The notes beneath the pieces are model-generated. The model was not told the DNA's origin and made no database searches. It worked only from the letters and a program-made list of their open reading frames with translations. A program made the position numbers and the translations under genes. A DNA stretch of 64,000 bases from CBDFGQ01 sp965247295 (GTDB lineage Bacteria > Chloroflexota > Dehalococcoidia > Lucifugimonadales > JAGWBF01). Below, in pieces: positions 33,523 through 42,533 of the stretch. The stretch spans positions 434,001 through 498,000 of the forward strand of contig CBDFGQ010000007.1 of the NCBI GenBank assembly GCA_965247295.1. The letters are read 5' to 3'. Numbering within the stretch: the stretch's first letter is position 1; every line of letters begins with the position of its first letter.

Positions 33523-36141
33523 TTAGCTGGTCCCGTGACACCGCTTGTACTTCTTGCCGCTGCCGCAGGGACATGGCTCGTTGCGCCCCACCTTCCGGGC
33601 GCCAACGGCCACGGCTTCACGCTGCCGGCCGGAGACGGCCTCCATGGGGCTGGACTTGGGCTTGGACTCGGCGCCCCTTCCCGCTTTTGCCGGGCCAAGA
33701 GAGATCTGGAAGATGCTGTGGACGATGTCGTGCTGTATCCGATCCAAAAGGGCCTGGAACATGCGGCTGCCTTCGGTCTTGTACATGACCAGGGGGTCCC
33801 GCTGTCCGTAGGCGTGCAGTCCTATGCCCTGCCGCAGGTTGTCCATGGAGGTGAGGTGGTTTACCCAGTGCATGTCTATGGTGCGGAGCATCAGTAACCG
33901 TTCGAGTGTGCGCATGCTGTCGGGCCCCATCTGGACCTCTCGCTTTTCGTACAGCTCCTGAGAGTGACTGGATAACCTTTCCCCGATCTCATCCCGACTC
34001 AACAGGGACAGCTTCTCCTCGGCGTTTATCTCGGTGGGCAGAGGGAAGATGGTCTTGACCTCCTCCAGAAATGCCCCTGCGTTCCAGCCATCTCCATCCT
34101 TGCCCGGCAGATGCCTGGACATGAGGGACCTCATCTCCTTGTCAACCATGGACATGATGTTGGCCTTCAGGTCGCCGCCGGGCAGGGTCCTGCCACGTTC
34201 GGTATATATGATCTGCCGCTGGTTGTTGAGCACGTCGTCGTACTCGAGGAGATGTTTTCGCATCTCGAAGTGGTGGCCCTCCACCTTTACCTGGGCGCTC
34301 GCCAGGGATTTGGTGACCACGCGGTTCTCGATGGGGGTGTCGTCGTCCATGCCTACCAGGTTCATGATACCTTTGATACGGTCGCCACCAAAGCGGCGCA
34401 TCAGGTCGTCTTCCAGGGAGGAGTAGAAACGCGAGCTTCCAGGGTCGCCCTGGCGGCCCGACCGGCCTCGTAGCTGGTTGTCAATGCGGCGGGCCTCGTG
34501 ATGGTCCGTACCCAGGACATGAAGTCCACCCAGGGAGACAACTAGCTGGTGGTCTCTGTCCCATTCTTCCGAGGTGAGGTCCAGGCCCGCCGGGTTTCCT
34601 CCGAGGATTATGTCCGTTCCTCTGCCAGCCATGTTGGTGGCCACGGTGACGGCCCCCGGGCGGCCGGCCTGGGCCACGACGTGGGCCTCGCGCTCATGTT
34701 GCTTGGCGTTGAGCACCTCGTGGGTCACGCCTACCCTTTTCAGCAACCCACTGAGCTTTTCCGAGGCCTCGATGGATGTAGTGCCTACCAGGACCGGGCG
34801 GTTACTCTTCTGAAGCTCCTGAATCTCCCCGGCGACGGCGTTCCACTTGGCTTCCTCGGTCTTGAAGATCATATCGGGATGTTCCCTGCGGACCAGGGGC
34901 ACGTTGGTGGGAATCGTGACCACGTCCAGACCGTAGATCTTGTAAAACTCTTCGGCCTCGGTGGCCGCAGTACCGGTCATGCCGGCCAGCTTTTTGTACA
35001 TTCGAAAATAGTTCTGGAGGGTGATGGTTGCGTAGGTGATGCTTTCCCGCTGTACCTTCTGCCCCTCCTTGGCCTCCACGGCCTGGTGCAGGCCGTCGGA
35101 CCACCTCCGGCCGAACTGTAGCCGGCCGGTAAACTCGTCCACGATTATCACCTGCCCGTCGCGGACCACGTAGTCCTTGTCCCGCTTTCGAAGAATGTGG
35201 GCCGTGAGGGCGTTCTCTATGAAGTGTACTAGGTGGTAGTTCTCCGGATCGTAGAGGTTGCCCACTCTGGCCCACTGCTCCATATTGGAGATACCCGATT
35301 GAGTGAGGCTGACGGAGCGGGTCCTGTCGTCTATGGTGTAGTCCTCCTCCTGGAGGCGTGGCACCAGGCGGGCGAAGGTGTGATACAGCTGTACCGGCTC
35401 CTCGGCCGGCCCGCTGATTATCAACGGAGTGCGTGCTTCGTCGATCAGGATGTTGTCCACTTCGTCGACAATGGAGTACTGCAGCTGTCGCTGCACCTGC
35501 ATGGCTGGGTCGGCCACCATGTTGTCTCGGAGGTAGTCGAAGCCGAACTCGTTGTTGGTCCCGTAGGTGATGTCCGCCTGGTAGACCTCTTGCCTGGTAA
35601 TGGGCCTGAGATTGGCGAGGCTGAGGTCGTCCGGGTGGGAGGAGGGATCGTACAGGTAAGACACGTCGTGCTGGAGACAGCCCACAGAGAGTCCCAGCAG
35701 GTGATATATGGGCCCCATCCAGACGGTGTCCCGCCTGGCCAGATAGTCGTTGACGGTGACAAGGTGGACGCCCCGCTCCGTCAGGGCGTTGAGATAAACG
35801 GCGAGCGTGGCGACCAGAGTCTTGCCCTCTCCCGTCTTCATCTCGGCGATCTTGCCCTGATGAAGGACGATGCCACCCATGAGCTGAACGTCGTAGTGAC
35901 GCTGGCCCAGAGTGCGCTTGGCCGCCTCCCTTACAATGGCGAAGGCCTCTGGAAGGAGGTCATCCAGGTCATCCCCCTCTTCCAGTAGGCCTTTGAGCTC
36001 CTGGGTCTTGGCCGCGAGCAGGTCGTCGGGCAGCGCCTCCAGTTCGGGCTCAAGGGAGTTGATCTCCTCTACAGTCGGCCTGAACTTCTTGGCCACCCTT
36101 TCGTTGCCGTCGCCCAGCACCTTGCTCAGAATGTTGACCAT
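33523..36141 (-). CDS. secA: Preprotein translocase ATPase SecA
   Basis: 872 residues from ATG 36141, which follows GGATAGGGGTT. Walker A MKTGEGKTLVATL, DEAD-like VDEVDNILIDEART, the helicase motif AGRGTDIILGGNP and QLRGRSGRQGDPG are present. The extreme C-terminus is a zinc SEC-C tail, CPCGSGKKYKRCHG. It powers protein export through SecYEG. It lies 10 bp after prs, so prs-secA-polX likely form one transcript. The longer frame to 36207 overlaps prs and is not used. Confidence 0.97.
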   Translation of the reverse strand: MVNILSKVLGDGNERVAKKFRPTVEEINSLEPELEALPDDLLAAKTQELKGLLEEGDDLDDLLPEAFAIVREAAKRTLGQRHYDVQLMGGIVLHQGKIAEMKTGEGKTLVATLAVYLNALTERGVHLVTVNDYLARRDTVWMGPIYHLLGLSVGCLQHDVSYLYDPSSHPDDLSLANLRPITRQEVYQADITYGTNNEFGFDYLRDNMVADPAMQVQRQLQYSIVDEVDNILIDEARTPLIISGPAEEPVQLYHTFARLVPRLQEEDYTIDDRTRSVSLTQSGISNMEQWARVGNLYDPENYHLVHFIENALTAHILRKRDKDYVVRDGQVIIVDEFTGRLQFGRRWSDGLHQAVEAKEGQKVQRESITYATITLQNYFRMYKKLAGMTGTAATEAEEFYKIYGLDVVTIPTNVPLVRREHPDMIFKTEEAKWNAVAGEIQELQKSNRPVLVGTTSIEASEKLSGLLKRVGVTHEVLNAKQHEREAHVVAQAGRPGAVTVATNMAGRGTDIILGGNPAGLDLTSEEWDRDHQLVVSLGGLHVLGTDHHEARRIDNQLRGRSGRQGDPGSSRFYSSLEDDLMRRFGGDRIKGIMNLVGMDDDTPIENRVVTKSLASAQVKVEGHHFEMRKHLLEYDDVLNNQRQIIYTERGRTLPGGDLKANIMSMVDKEMRSLMSRHLPGKDGDGWNAGAFLEEVKTIFPLPTEINAEEKLSLLSRDEIGERLSSHSQELYEKREVQMGPDSMRTLERLLMLRTIDMHWVNHLTSMDNLRQGIGLHAYGQRDPLVMYKTEGSRMFQALLDRIQHDIVHSIFQISLGPAKAGRGAESKPKSSPMEAVSGRQREAVAVGARKVGRNEPCPCGSGKKYKRCHGTS

Positions 36142-36151
36142 AACCCCTATC

Positions 36152-37099
36152 CTATTCGAACATCTCGCCCACGGAGTGACCTTCGTGAATGCGACGGATG
36201 GCTTCACCCAGCAAGGGGGCCACCGACAGCACAGTCAGCTTACCGTTGCGCTTCTCCATGTTCACCGGGATGGTGTCGGTTACGACCAGCTCCTCCAACG
36301 CGCCATCTACCATCCTCTGTGCGGCGCCTCCCGACAGGAGGCCGTGGGTGACGCAGGCGTGGACCTCCTTCACTCCCCGGTCCTTTAAGGCCTGGGCCGC
36401 CGAAAGCATGGAGCCCCCTGTATCAACCTCGTCGTCGAAGGTGAGGGCGGTCTTCCCCTCCACATCGCCGATGACGTTCAGGCTCTCGGCCATTTCCTTG
36501 TTGCCTATACGGCGCTTCTCGATGATGGCCAGGGGTGCCCCTAGATGCTCGGCCAGGTCACGGGCCCGCTTGCTGATGCCGATGTCGGTTGCCACCACCA
36601 CCAGGTTCTCCATGCCCTTGTCCTGGAAATAGCGGCTCAGCATTGTCAGGGCCGTAAGCTCATCCACGGGGATATTGAAGAATCCCTGGATCTGTCCGGC
36701 GTGGAGGTCTATCGTGAGCAGACGGTCCGCTCCGGCGGCGCTCAAGAGGTCCGCCACCAGACGGGCCGTGATGGGGACTCTGGGCTGGTCCTTCTTATCG
36801 GTCCGGCCGTAGCCATAATAAGGGACCACCGCGGTCACTCGACCCGCCGAGGCCCGCTTGGCGGCGTCGATCATTATTAGCAGTTCCATCAGGTTGTCGT
36901 TGACCGGTCTGCACGTCGGCTGAATGATAAAGACGTCCCGCTGGCGAACGTTCTCCAGTATGCGCACGAAGGTGTTGTCGTTGCTAAACTTGAATACCTC
37001 GGCCTGTCCGATGGGGATGTTAAGATAGGCGCAAACCTCCCCAGCAAGCTGGGGATGAGCGTTGCCGGTGAACACCTTCAGTTCGTCGAAAGGACCCAT
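36152..37099 (-). CDS. prs: Ribose-phosphate pyrophosphokinase
   Basis: 315 residues from ATG 37099 with GGAGGGGG upstream. Signatures: VFTGNAHPQLAGEVC, DVFIIQPTCRPVNDNLMELL, the pyrophosphate loop YYGYGRTDKKD, DLHAGQIQGFF and the PRPP-binding VVATDIGISKRARDLAE and LTFDDEVDTGGSM. It makes PRPP for nucleotide, His and Trp synthesis. In the last motif, DDEVDTGGS has Glu where most family members have Met or Ile. Confidence 0.95.
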   Translation of the reverse strand: MGPFDELKVFTGNAHPQLAGEVCAYLNIPIGQAEVFKFSNDNTFVRILENVRQRDVFIIQPTCRPVNDNLMELLIMIDAAKRASAGRVTAVVPYYGYGRTDKKDQPRVPITARLVADLLSAAGADRLLTIDLHAGQIQGFFNIPVDELTALTMLSRYFQDKGMENLVVVATDIGISKRARDLAEHLGAPLAIIEKRRIGNKEMAESLNVIGDVEGKTALTFDDEVDTGGSMLSAAQALKDRGVKEVHACVTHGLLSGGAAQRMVDGALEELVVTDTIPVNMEKRNGKLTVLSVAPLLGEAIRRIHEGHSVGEMFE

Positions 37100-37229
37100 A
37101 CTATCCCCCTCCGAGCAGCTTATCTTGCCCCTACCGGGTGCTAAGGTCTCCTGGCGGTTTTGAAGGTCCTCCATAGCGGGCATTGGGCCCATTACCCCGT
37201 GATTTAACGGTACTGCTAACCCTAATGGG

Positions 37230-37238
37230 AGTATATCA
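37230..37238 (-). promoter_or_regulatory. Extended -10 promoter of prs-secA-polX
   Basis: On the minus strand TGATATACT (extended -10, one mismatch) lies 131 nt before the prs start; no good -35 is visible. Confidence 0.4.
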
Positions 37239-37305
37239 CAGCTACGCAGGCGTGAGAAAGGACGGCGCAGGAACATCTGGACGCATGATGCGCTTTCCTG
37301 AACCG

Positions 37306-37334
37306 TTGACAAGCGGAAAGGCCCATCTTAAACT
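37306..37334 (+). promoter_or_regulatory. Sigma-70-type promoter of the DUF1800 gene
   Basis: A perfect TTGACA (37306-37311), 17-nt spacer and TAAACT (37329-37334). Start codon 37410 is 75 nt downstream. Confidence 0.6.
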
Positions 37335-37409
37335 TGGCCTGACCGCTGGCATGTCGTGAGACCGCCTGCCGTGAAGCGTAGCTTCATGAAAGACTAGGGG
37401 AGAGCCGAA

Positions 37410-38825
37410 ATGCCCGACCAAGATATAGCCCTGATGGCCCATCTGATGCGCAGGGCCGGGTTCGGAGCTACTCGTGACGAACTGGAGGAGCGAGTGGCCA
37501 AAGGCTATGAGGAGACCGTAGAAGAGCTGATAAACCCTGAGAAGTTTGGCATTCCCGTACTGGACGCAGAAGTCTTGTTCCGATTCTATCCGAGCTTGGA
37601 AATTGCGGACGTGCCGGCCAATTGTAGATCGCTGTGGATCTACTACATGATAAACACCAAGCGCCCACTGGAAGAGAAGATGGCCCTCTTCTGGCACCAA
37701 ATCTTCGCGACCGGAAACTCCAAGATTGATAACCCCAACGAGATGACTGCCCAGATAGATATGTTCCGACAGCACGGGCTGGGCAACTACAGAGACCTCT
37801 TACTGGAGCTGGCCAAGAATCCGGCCATGATCTACTGGCTGGACAACAACGAGAACCACAAGGACGCCCCCAACGAGAACTGGGGCCGGGAGCTGCTGGA
37901 GCTGTTCTCCTTGGGTGTGGGCAACTACACTGAGCAAGATGTATTCGAGTGCTCCAGGTCCTTCACCGGCTGGACCATCTCCAACAGAATACCGCGTAAT
38001 CCCTTGGGTCGGTCCTACGTCTGGGACTTCGTGTACAGGCGGGAAGACCATGATGATTCGGAGAAAGTGTTCCTGGGTCACCGAGGGAACTTCAACGGTG
38101 AGGATATCATAGACATCATCGTTCGCCAGCCAGCCACGGCCCGCTTCATTGCCAGGCACCTGTATAGCTTCTTCGTAGCGGACGAGCCCCAGGTGCCGGC
38201 CTGGCAGATAACGCCACCCAGGGACCCCGCCGCCATCAACATCATTGGTGACGCATTTGTATCTTCCCGGTACGACATGCACTGCACCCTTCGTGCTTTG
38301 TTCAACTCCGATTTCTTCAAGGACGAGGCAATACGCTGGCAGAAGGTGAAGAGCCCAGCAGAGGCGGTAGCAGGCACGATGAGACTGGTGGGTGATTTCC
38401 AGTTCCCAAGGCCTGGTCTACAACCGATAGGAGAGGAGACGGACTACCAGGGGCAGGCACTCATCGACCCGCCCAGTGTTGAGGGATGGCATACCGGCGC
38501 CGAGTGGATCGACAGCGGCTCGTTGGTGAGACGCATCAACTTCGCTGCAGACCGACTGTCCAACAGCGAGATGCCTGGAGTCCAGTCCATTATCCGCAGG
38601 ATGAAGGCCAAAGGGAACCTGGGTCCTGAGGCGTTCGTGGACACCGCCCTGGAGCTGATCGGGCCGCAGTACGTCACTGAGCTAACCCGCCAGGAGCTTG
38701 TGACCCTGGCGACGGATGCCGGCGAGCTGCGCTGGGATAACGAGGAAGTTACCGTTATCTCGAGCCACAGGGTGGCGAATATGCTGGCAGTGATAGCTGC
38801 GTCAAGAGAATACCAACTCGAGTAA
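37410..38825 (+). CDS. DUF1800 family protein
   Basis: 471 residues. Typical landmarks are HLMRRAGFGATRDELE at the N-terminus, KMALFWHQIFATGNSKIDNP, NENWGRELLELFSLGVGNYT, DVFECSRSFTGWTI, FIARHLYSFFVADEP and DPPSVEGWHTGAEW. The family is widespread, of unknown function, and usually encoded beside a DUF1501 protein; some members carry Tat or Sec signals, but this one does not. Here the partner is absent: the next 210 bp hold a 24-bp tandem repeat and then an NHL gene. GC content is slightly lower than in surrounding genes. Confidence 0.88.
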   Translation: MPDQDIALMAHLMRRAGFGATRDELEERVAKGYEETVEELINPEKFGIPVLDAEVLFRFYPSLEIADVPANCRSLWIYYMINTKRPLEEKMALFWHQIFATGNSKIDNPNEMTAQIDMFRQHGLGNYRDLLLELAKNPAMIYWLDNNENHKDAPNENWGRELLELFSLGVGNYTEQDVFECSRSFTGWTISNRIPRNPLGRSYVWDFVYRREDHDDSEKVFLGHRGNFNGEDIIDIIVRQPATARFIARHLYSFFVADEPQVPAWQITPPRDPAAINIIGDAFVSSRYDMHCTLRALFNSDFFKDEAIRWQKVKSPAEAVAGTMRLVGDFQFPRPGLQPIGEETDYQGQALIDPPSVEGWHTGAEWIDSGSLVRRINFAADRLSNSEMPGVQSIIRRMKAKGNLGPEAFVDTALELIGPQYVTELTRQELVTLATDAGELRWDNEEVTVISSHRVANMLAVIAASREYQLE

Positions 38826-38850
38826 AATTGAAGGAGACACTTTTATCAGT

Positions 38851-38898
38851 AAAGGTTAAGATCCCATACTCGGAAAAGGTTAAGATCCCATACTCGGA
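38851..38898 (+). repeat. Perfect 24-bp tandem duplication
   Basis: Two adjacent identical 24-bp units beginning AAAGGTTAAGATCCCATACT, in the gap between the DUF1800 and NHL genes. It may be a slipped duplication or paired protein-binding sites. Confidence 0.85.
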
Positions 38899-39036
38899 GG
38901 GTTCCTGGAGGCAAGTCTGGCCGTAAAAGGACAGGGGAATCGGCGTGACATCCCCCGGTTCCCCTTGAATCATTTTGGCCAGTGACTAGATGGAAGCCGA
39001 GCACCGTATTTACTGAAAGCTGGGGAGCACAACTCA

Positions 39037-40041
39037 GTGATGCTTACGAGACACGTAGCTGGTCGCGTCTACAACTACGATCACTGCATCGGTAGATACG
39101 GCATTTCGGGTCCTAGCCTGGCTCAGCCCATGGACTTCGCACTGGGCCCCAACCGCACCCTGTACGTGGTGAACAGGGGACATGAATTTCTCCCAAGTCA
39201 GGGGATAACCAAGTGCACCCTGGACAGTGAATTCCTGTCGGAAGACCGCGGCCCAGGTTTTGGCGCGGGACAGTCGCCCTGGCCAATTTCCGTCGCACTC
39301 GATAGCCAGGAAAACGTGTACATCTCGGATGATTACGCCAGCCGTATCTTCATATACGACAAGGACGGGGAATCGCTGGGTGGCTGGGGTACCAAGGGCT
39401 CCGGTGATGGAGAGCTTAACGGCCCTTCCGGCATCGAGTTCGACCAGAACGACAATCTGTACATCGTAGATGCGCTAAACAACCGCGTTCAGGTATTTAC
39501 CAAGGACGGCAAGTTCCTGTCCACATGGGGAAGCCCAGGCTGTGGTGAGGCACAGTTTGATATGCCATGGGGGATCGCCATTGACAATAACGGCCACGTG
39601 TACGTGGCCGACTGGAACAACGACCGGGTACAGAAGTTCACCGCGGAGGGTAGATACCTGACTACCTTCGGCACCCCGGGAATGGGAGATGGGGAGCTGC
39701 GTCGCCCAAGTAACATAGCCATTGATAGCGAAGGGGACGTGTATATCATCGACTGGGGTAACAAGAGGCTCAATATATACACCCCCTTTGGCGACTTCCT
39801 TACCTCCTTCATGGGAGACGCGGACAGACTGCCCAAGTGGGGGCAGGAACAGGTGGATGCCAACCCCGACGTTCAGAAGGCGCGGAGAAGGGCTGACCTG
39901 ACTCGTGAGCAGCTTTTCAGGAGGCCGGTGGCCGTCAACGTAGATGACGAAGGCCGCATCATGGTGCTGGAGACCTTGGCCGCCCGTATCCAGATCTACG
40001 TGAAGGAAAAGGACTTCGTGGACGCGCCTTTCAATTTGTAG
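39037..40041 (+). CDS. NHL-repeat beta-propeller protein
   Basis: 334 residues from GTG 39037 (ATG 39040 is the next codon). Five to six NHL repeats are visible, each of the form PxGIxxDxxxNVYIxDxxNxRVQVF followed by a KDGKFLSTWGSPG-type turn: for example VALDSQENVYISDDYASRIF, IEFDQNDNLYIVDALNNRVQ, IAIDNNGHVYVADWNNDRVQ and IAIDSEGDVYIIDWGNKRLN. It has no signal peptide. NHL propellers bind proteins or ligands or act as hydrolases/lyases; the role here is unknown. It probably belongs with the DUF1800 gene. Confidence 0.85.
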   Translation: MMLTRHVAGRVYNYDHCIGRYGISGPSLAQPMDFALGPNRTLYVVNRGHEFLPSQGITKCTLDSEFLSEDRGPGFGAGQSPWPISVALDSQENVYISDDYASRIFIYDKDGESLGGWGTKGSGDGELNGPSGIEFDQNDNLYIVDALNNRVQVFTKDGKFLSTWGSPGCGEAQFDMPWGIAIDNNGHVYVADWNNDRVQKFTAEGRYLTTFGTPGMGDGELRRPSNIAIDSEGDVYIIDWGNKRLNIYTPFGDFLTSFMGDADRLPKWGQEQVDANPDVQKARRRADLTREQLFRRPVAVNVDDEGRIMVLETLAARIQIYVKEKDFVDAPFNL

Positions 40042-40117
40042 CTTTCACCGACGTTGAAAGGCATGGTCCCCAGCGCGACGGGGCCATACCTCTGGACTCT
40101 CGACTTGGGGAGGAGGC

Positions 40118-41401
40118 ATGCCGGCTCACGCAGTCGTGGGCGCCCAGTGGGGCGATGAAGGCAAAGGCAAGGTAATAGACTACCTGGCGGAGAAAGCCCA
40201 TTGCGTGGTGCGCTACGGTGGTGGCAACAACGCCGGGCACACCGTGGTCAACGACCAGGGGGAGTTTAGCCTTCACCTTGTCCCCTCGGGCATCTTCTGG
40301 CCCCAGATCACCTGCGTCATCGGCAACGGGGTCGTGGTGGACCCCGACGTGCTCATGGGAGAACTGGATAGTCTGCGGGCCCGTGGCGTGGAAACCGGCC
40401 GTCTGTACGTGAGCGAGCGGGCCCACCTGATAATGCCGTACCACGTTGTGCTGGACCGGCTCCAGGAGCTTTCCCGCGGCTCCGACGCCCTGGGGACTAC
40501 GGGGCGAGGTGTAGGCCCCGCGTATATGGACAAGACGGCACGCGAGGGTATCCGGGCGGGAGAGCTCCTGGACCCCGATTCCCTGCTTCCTCGCCTCAAG
40601 CGGGTGGTCGAGTTCAAGAACGCCGTAATATCCAAGGTGCACGGTGAAAACCCCGTTTCCCTCGAAGAGGTTTACGACAAGTGCGTGGAATGGGGCCGCC
40701 GCCTGAAGTGTCACCTGCGTCCGACGGAGCTGGTCATTCGGGACAACCTGGCCAAAGGTGAGGTCGTGCTTCTGGAAGGTGCCCAGGGCACGTTGCTGGA
40801 CCTTGACCACGGCACCTATCCCTACGTGACATCCTCGTGCCCGTCGGTGGGCGGTGCCTGTACGGGCCTGGGCATCAGCCCGAGGGAGATCGCCGGGATA
40901 ACGGGCGTCTTCAAGGCCTACTCGACCAGGGTGGGCGCGGGTCCGCTGGTGTCCGAAATGGACGATGGTACAGGAGATGCCCTGCGAGAAAAGGCCTGGG
41001 AATATGGCGCCACCACGGGCAGGGCCAGGCGAATCGGCTGGTTCGATGCCGTGGCGGCGAAGTACAGTGCACTCATCAACGGCTTCACGTCCCTGGTGCT
41101 GACCAGGCTTGACGTGCTGGACGGCTTTCCCAAGATAAAGTTGTGTGTGGGTTACAGAGACAACGGTCGGGACATTGACCACTTCCCCGCCAGCATCTCA
41201 CTACTGGAGAGATGCAAGCCCGTGTACGAAGAGATGCCCGGATGGGAGTTGCCCACGGCCAGCGCTACCCACATGTCTCAGCTACCCAAGGAGGCGGTGG
41301 CCTACGTCAGCCGGATTGAGGAGCTGGTGGGCTGTCCGATCCGAGTCATCTCCACCGGCCCCCGGCGTTGGGAGACCATCCCCATCGCGCCCATACTCTG
41401 A
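40118..41401 (+). CDS. purA: Adenylosuccinate synthetase
   Basis: 427 residues. GTP loop GAQWGDEGKGKVIDYLAEKA, the GGGNNAGHTVV substrate motif, GTTGRGVGPAYMDKTAREGI, FEGAQG-like LLEGAQGTLLDLDHGTYPYV and the C-terminal GxxSTGPRRW region are all present. It makes adenylosuccinate from IMP, Asp and GTP in AMP synthesis. ATG 40118 follows GGGGAGGAGGC. It is convergent with dapA. Confidence 0.97.
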   Translation: MPAHAVVGAQWGDEGKGKVIDYLAEKAHCVVRYGGGNNAGHTVVNDQGEFSLHLVPSGIFWPQITCVIGNGVVVDPDVLMGELDSLRARGVETGRLYVSERAHLIMPYHVVLDRLQELSRGSDALGTTGRGVGPAYMDKTAREGIRAGELLDPDSLLPRLKRVVEFKNAVISKVHGENPVSLEEVYDKCVEWGRRLKCHLRPTELVIRDNLAKGEVVLLEGAQGTLLDLDHGTYPYVTSSCPSVGGACTGLGISPREIAGITGVFKAYSTRVGAGPLVSEMDDGTGDALREKAWEYGATTGRARRIGWFDAVAAKYSALINGFTSLVLTRLDVLDGFPKIKLCVGYRDNGRDIDHFPASISLLERCKPVYEEMPGWELPTASATHMSQLPKEAVAYVSRIEELVGCPIRVISTGPRRWETIPIAPIL

Positions 41402-41555
41402 CGCCACTCCAGACCATGACTATCCGTTCTTGGAACCCGTCAGCCCATCGCCACGGCACACAGACTGGGAAGGTCCTTGACTGGTCCATGGTGAGCCCGT
41501 CGAACCATGAGGGTTACCGTCGCATCAGGTACTTCCGTTGGGCCTGGGCGCTCCC

Positions 41556-42452
41556 CTAGTTGGGGACGGGCAGATCCACCTCGTAGTGGGCCAGCACCTC
41601 TTCTATCTTGGCGGCCGACTTTTCGTCGGCAGGAACCAGGGGCAGCCTGGGGTTCCCCACGTTGAATCCCACGAAATTCAGCGAGTGCTTAACGGGGATG
41701 GGGTTGGATACCACGAACAGGACTTTGAACAGCTCGAGGAGCCTGCGGTGCTCGGAACCCGCCTTCTCAACGTCGCCCTCCAACAACAGCCCCATCATCT
41801 GCTTGATCTGGCTGCCCACCAGGTGGGAGGCCACGCTGACTACGCCGTAACCGCCCATGGCCATGATGTAGAAAGTCTCGTTGTCGTTGCCGCTCCACAC
41901 CCGGAAGTCTCCCCTGGCGCCCTCTATGATGCGGGCTATCTGGTCCATGTCGCTGCCCGCCTCTTTCACCCCTACGATGTTGTCTACGTGGCTGAGGCGG
42001 ATCGTGGTATCGTGGCTCATGTTGAGGCTGGTCCGGCTGGTAACGTTGTAAAGGATGCAGGGTATGTGGACGCTCTGGGCAATAGCCTTGAAGTGCTGGT
42101 ACAGTCCCTCCTGGGGTGGCTTGTTGTAGTAGGGGACCACCAGCAAGAGTCCGTCAACGCCCTCCCGCTCGGCCTCGACGCTCAGCTCTATACTCTCGGC
42201 AGTGTTGTAGCTGCCGGTTCCGGCGATCACGGCACCCCGGTCGCCAACGGCCCCCTTTATCTCCGCGAATAGCCTTAATTTCTCGTCGGTGCTGAGGGTC
42301 GGCGACTCTCCGGTAGTGCCCGACACTATCATCCCGTCGCTGCCCGAATCGAGCAGCGCGTTGGCCAGGCGCTTGGCCTGCTCGTAGTCCACCAGCCCCT
42401 GCTCGTCAAAGGGCGTTACCATGGCGGTTAGTAGTCTCCTTATCTCCGTCAT
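41556..42452 (-). CDS. dapA: 4-hydroxy-tetrahydrodipicolinate synthase
   Basis: 298 residues, TIM barrel of the DHDPS/NAL family: AMVTPFDEQGLVDYEQAKRL, GTTGESPTLSTDEKLRLFAE, the catalytic Tyr region LLLVVPYYNKPPQEGLYQHF, YNVTSRTS and the Schiff-base Lys in NIVGVKEAGSDM. It condenses pyruvate and aspartate semialdehyde. It is last in a dapB-asd-dapA run, which supports the biosynthetic DapA role over other lyases of the family. Confidence 0.93.
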   Translation of the reverse strand: MTEIRRLLTAMVTPFDEQGLVDYEQAKRLANALLDSGSDGMIVSGTTGESPTLSTDEKLRLFAEIKGAVGDRGAVIAGTGSYNTAESIELSVEAEREGVDGLLLVVPYYNKPPQEGLYQHFKAIAQSVHIPCILYNVTSRTSLNMSHDTTIRLSHVDNIVGVKEAGSDMDQIARIIEGARGDFRVWSGNDNETFYIMAMGGYGVVSVASHLVGSQIKQMMGLLLEGDVEKAGSEHRRLLELFKVLFVVSNPIPVKHSLNFVGFNVGNPRLPLVPADEKSAAKIEEVLAHYEVDLPVPN

Positions 42453-42533
42453 ACCGACCTCCTGTCCTGTTGGTGGGATTCTCCTGACCGGCGTATCGAC
42501 AATACCAGTCCAGGGCCTGGAACAAAGCTGTCC

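Larger units (their letters stand above)
37100..37409. other. Divergent promoter region between prs and the DUF1800 gene
   Basis: 310 bp without a gene. It holds an extended -10 for prs (minus strand TGATATACT, 37230-37238) and a TTGACA-N17-TAAACT promoter for the DUF1800 gene (37306-37334). Confidence 0.6.
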
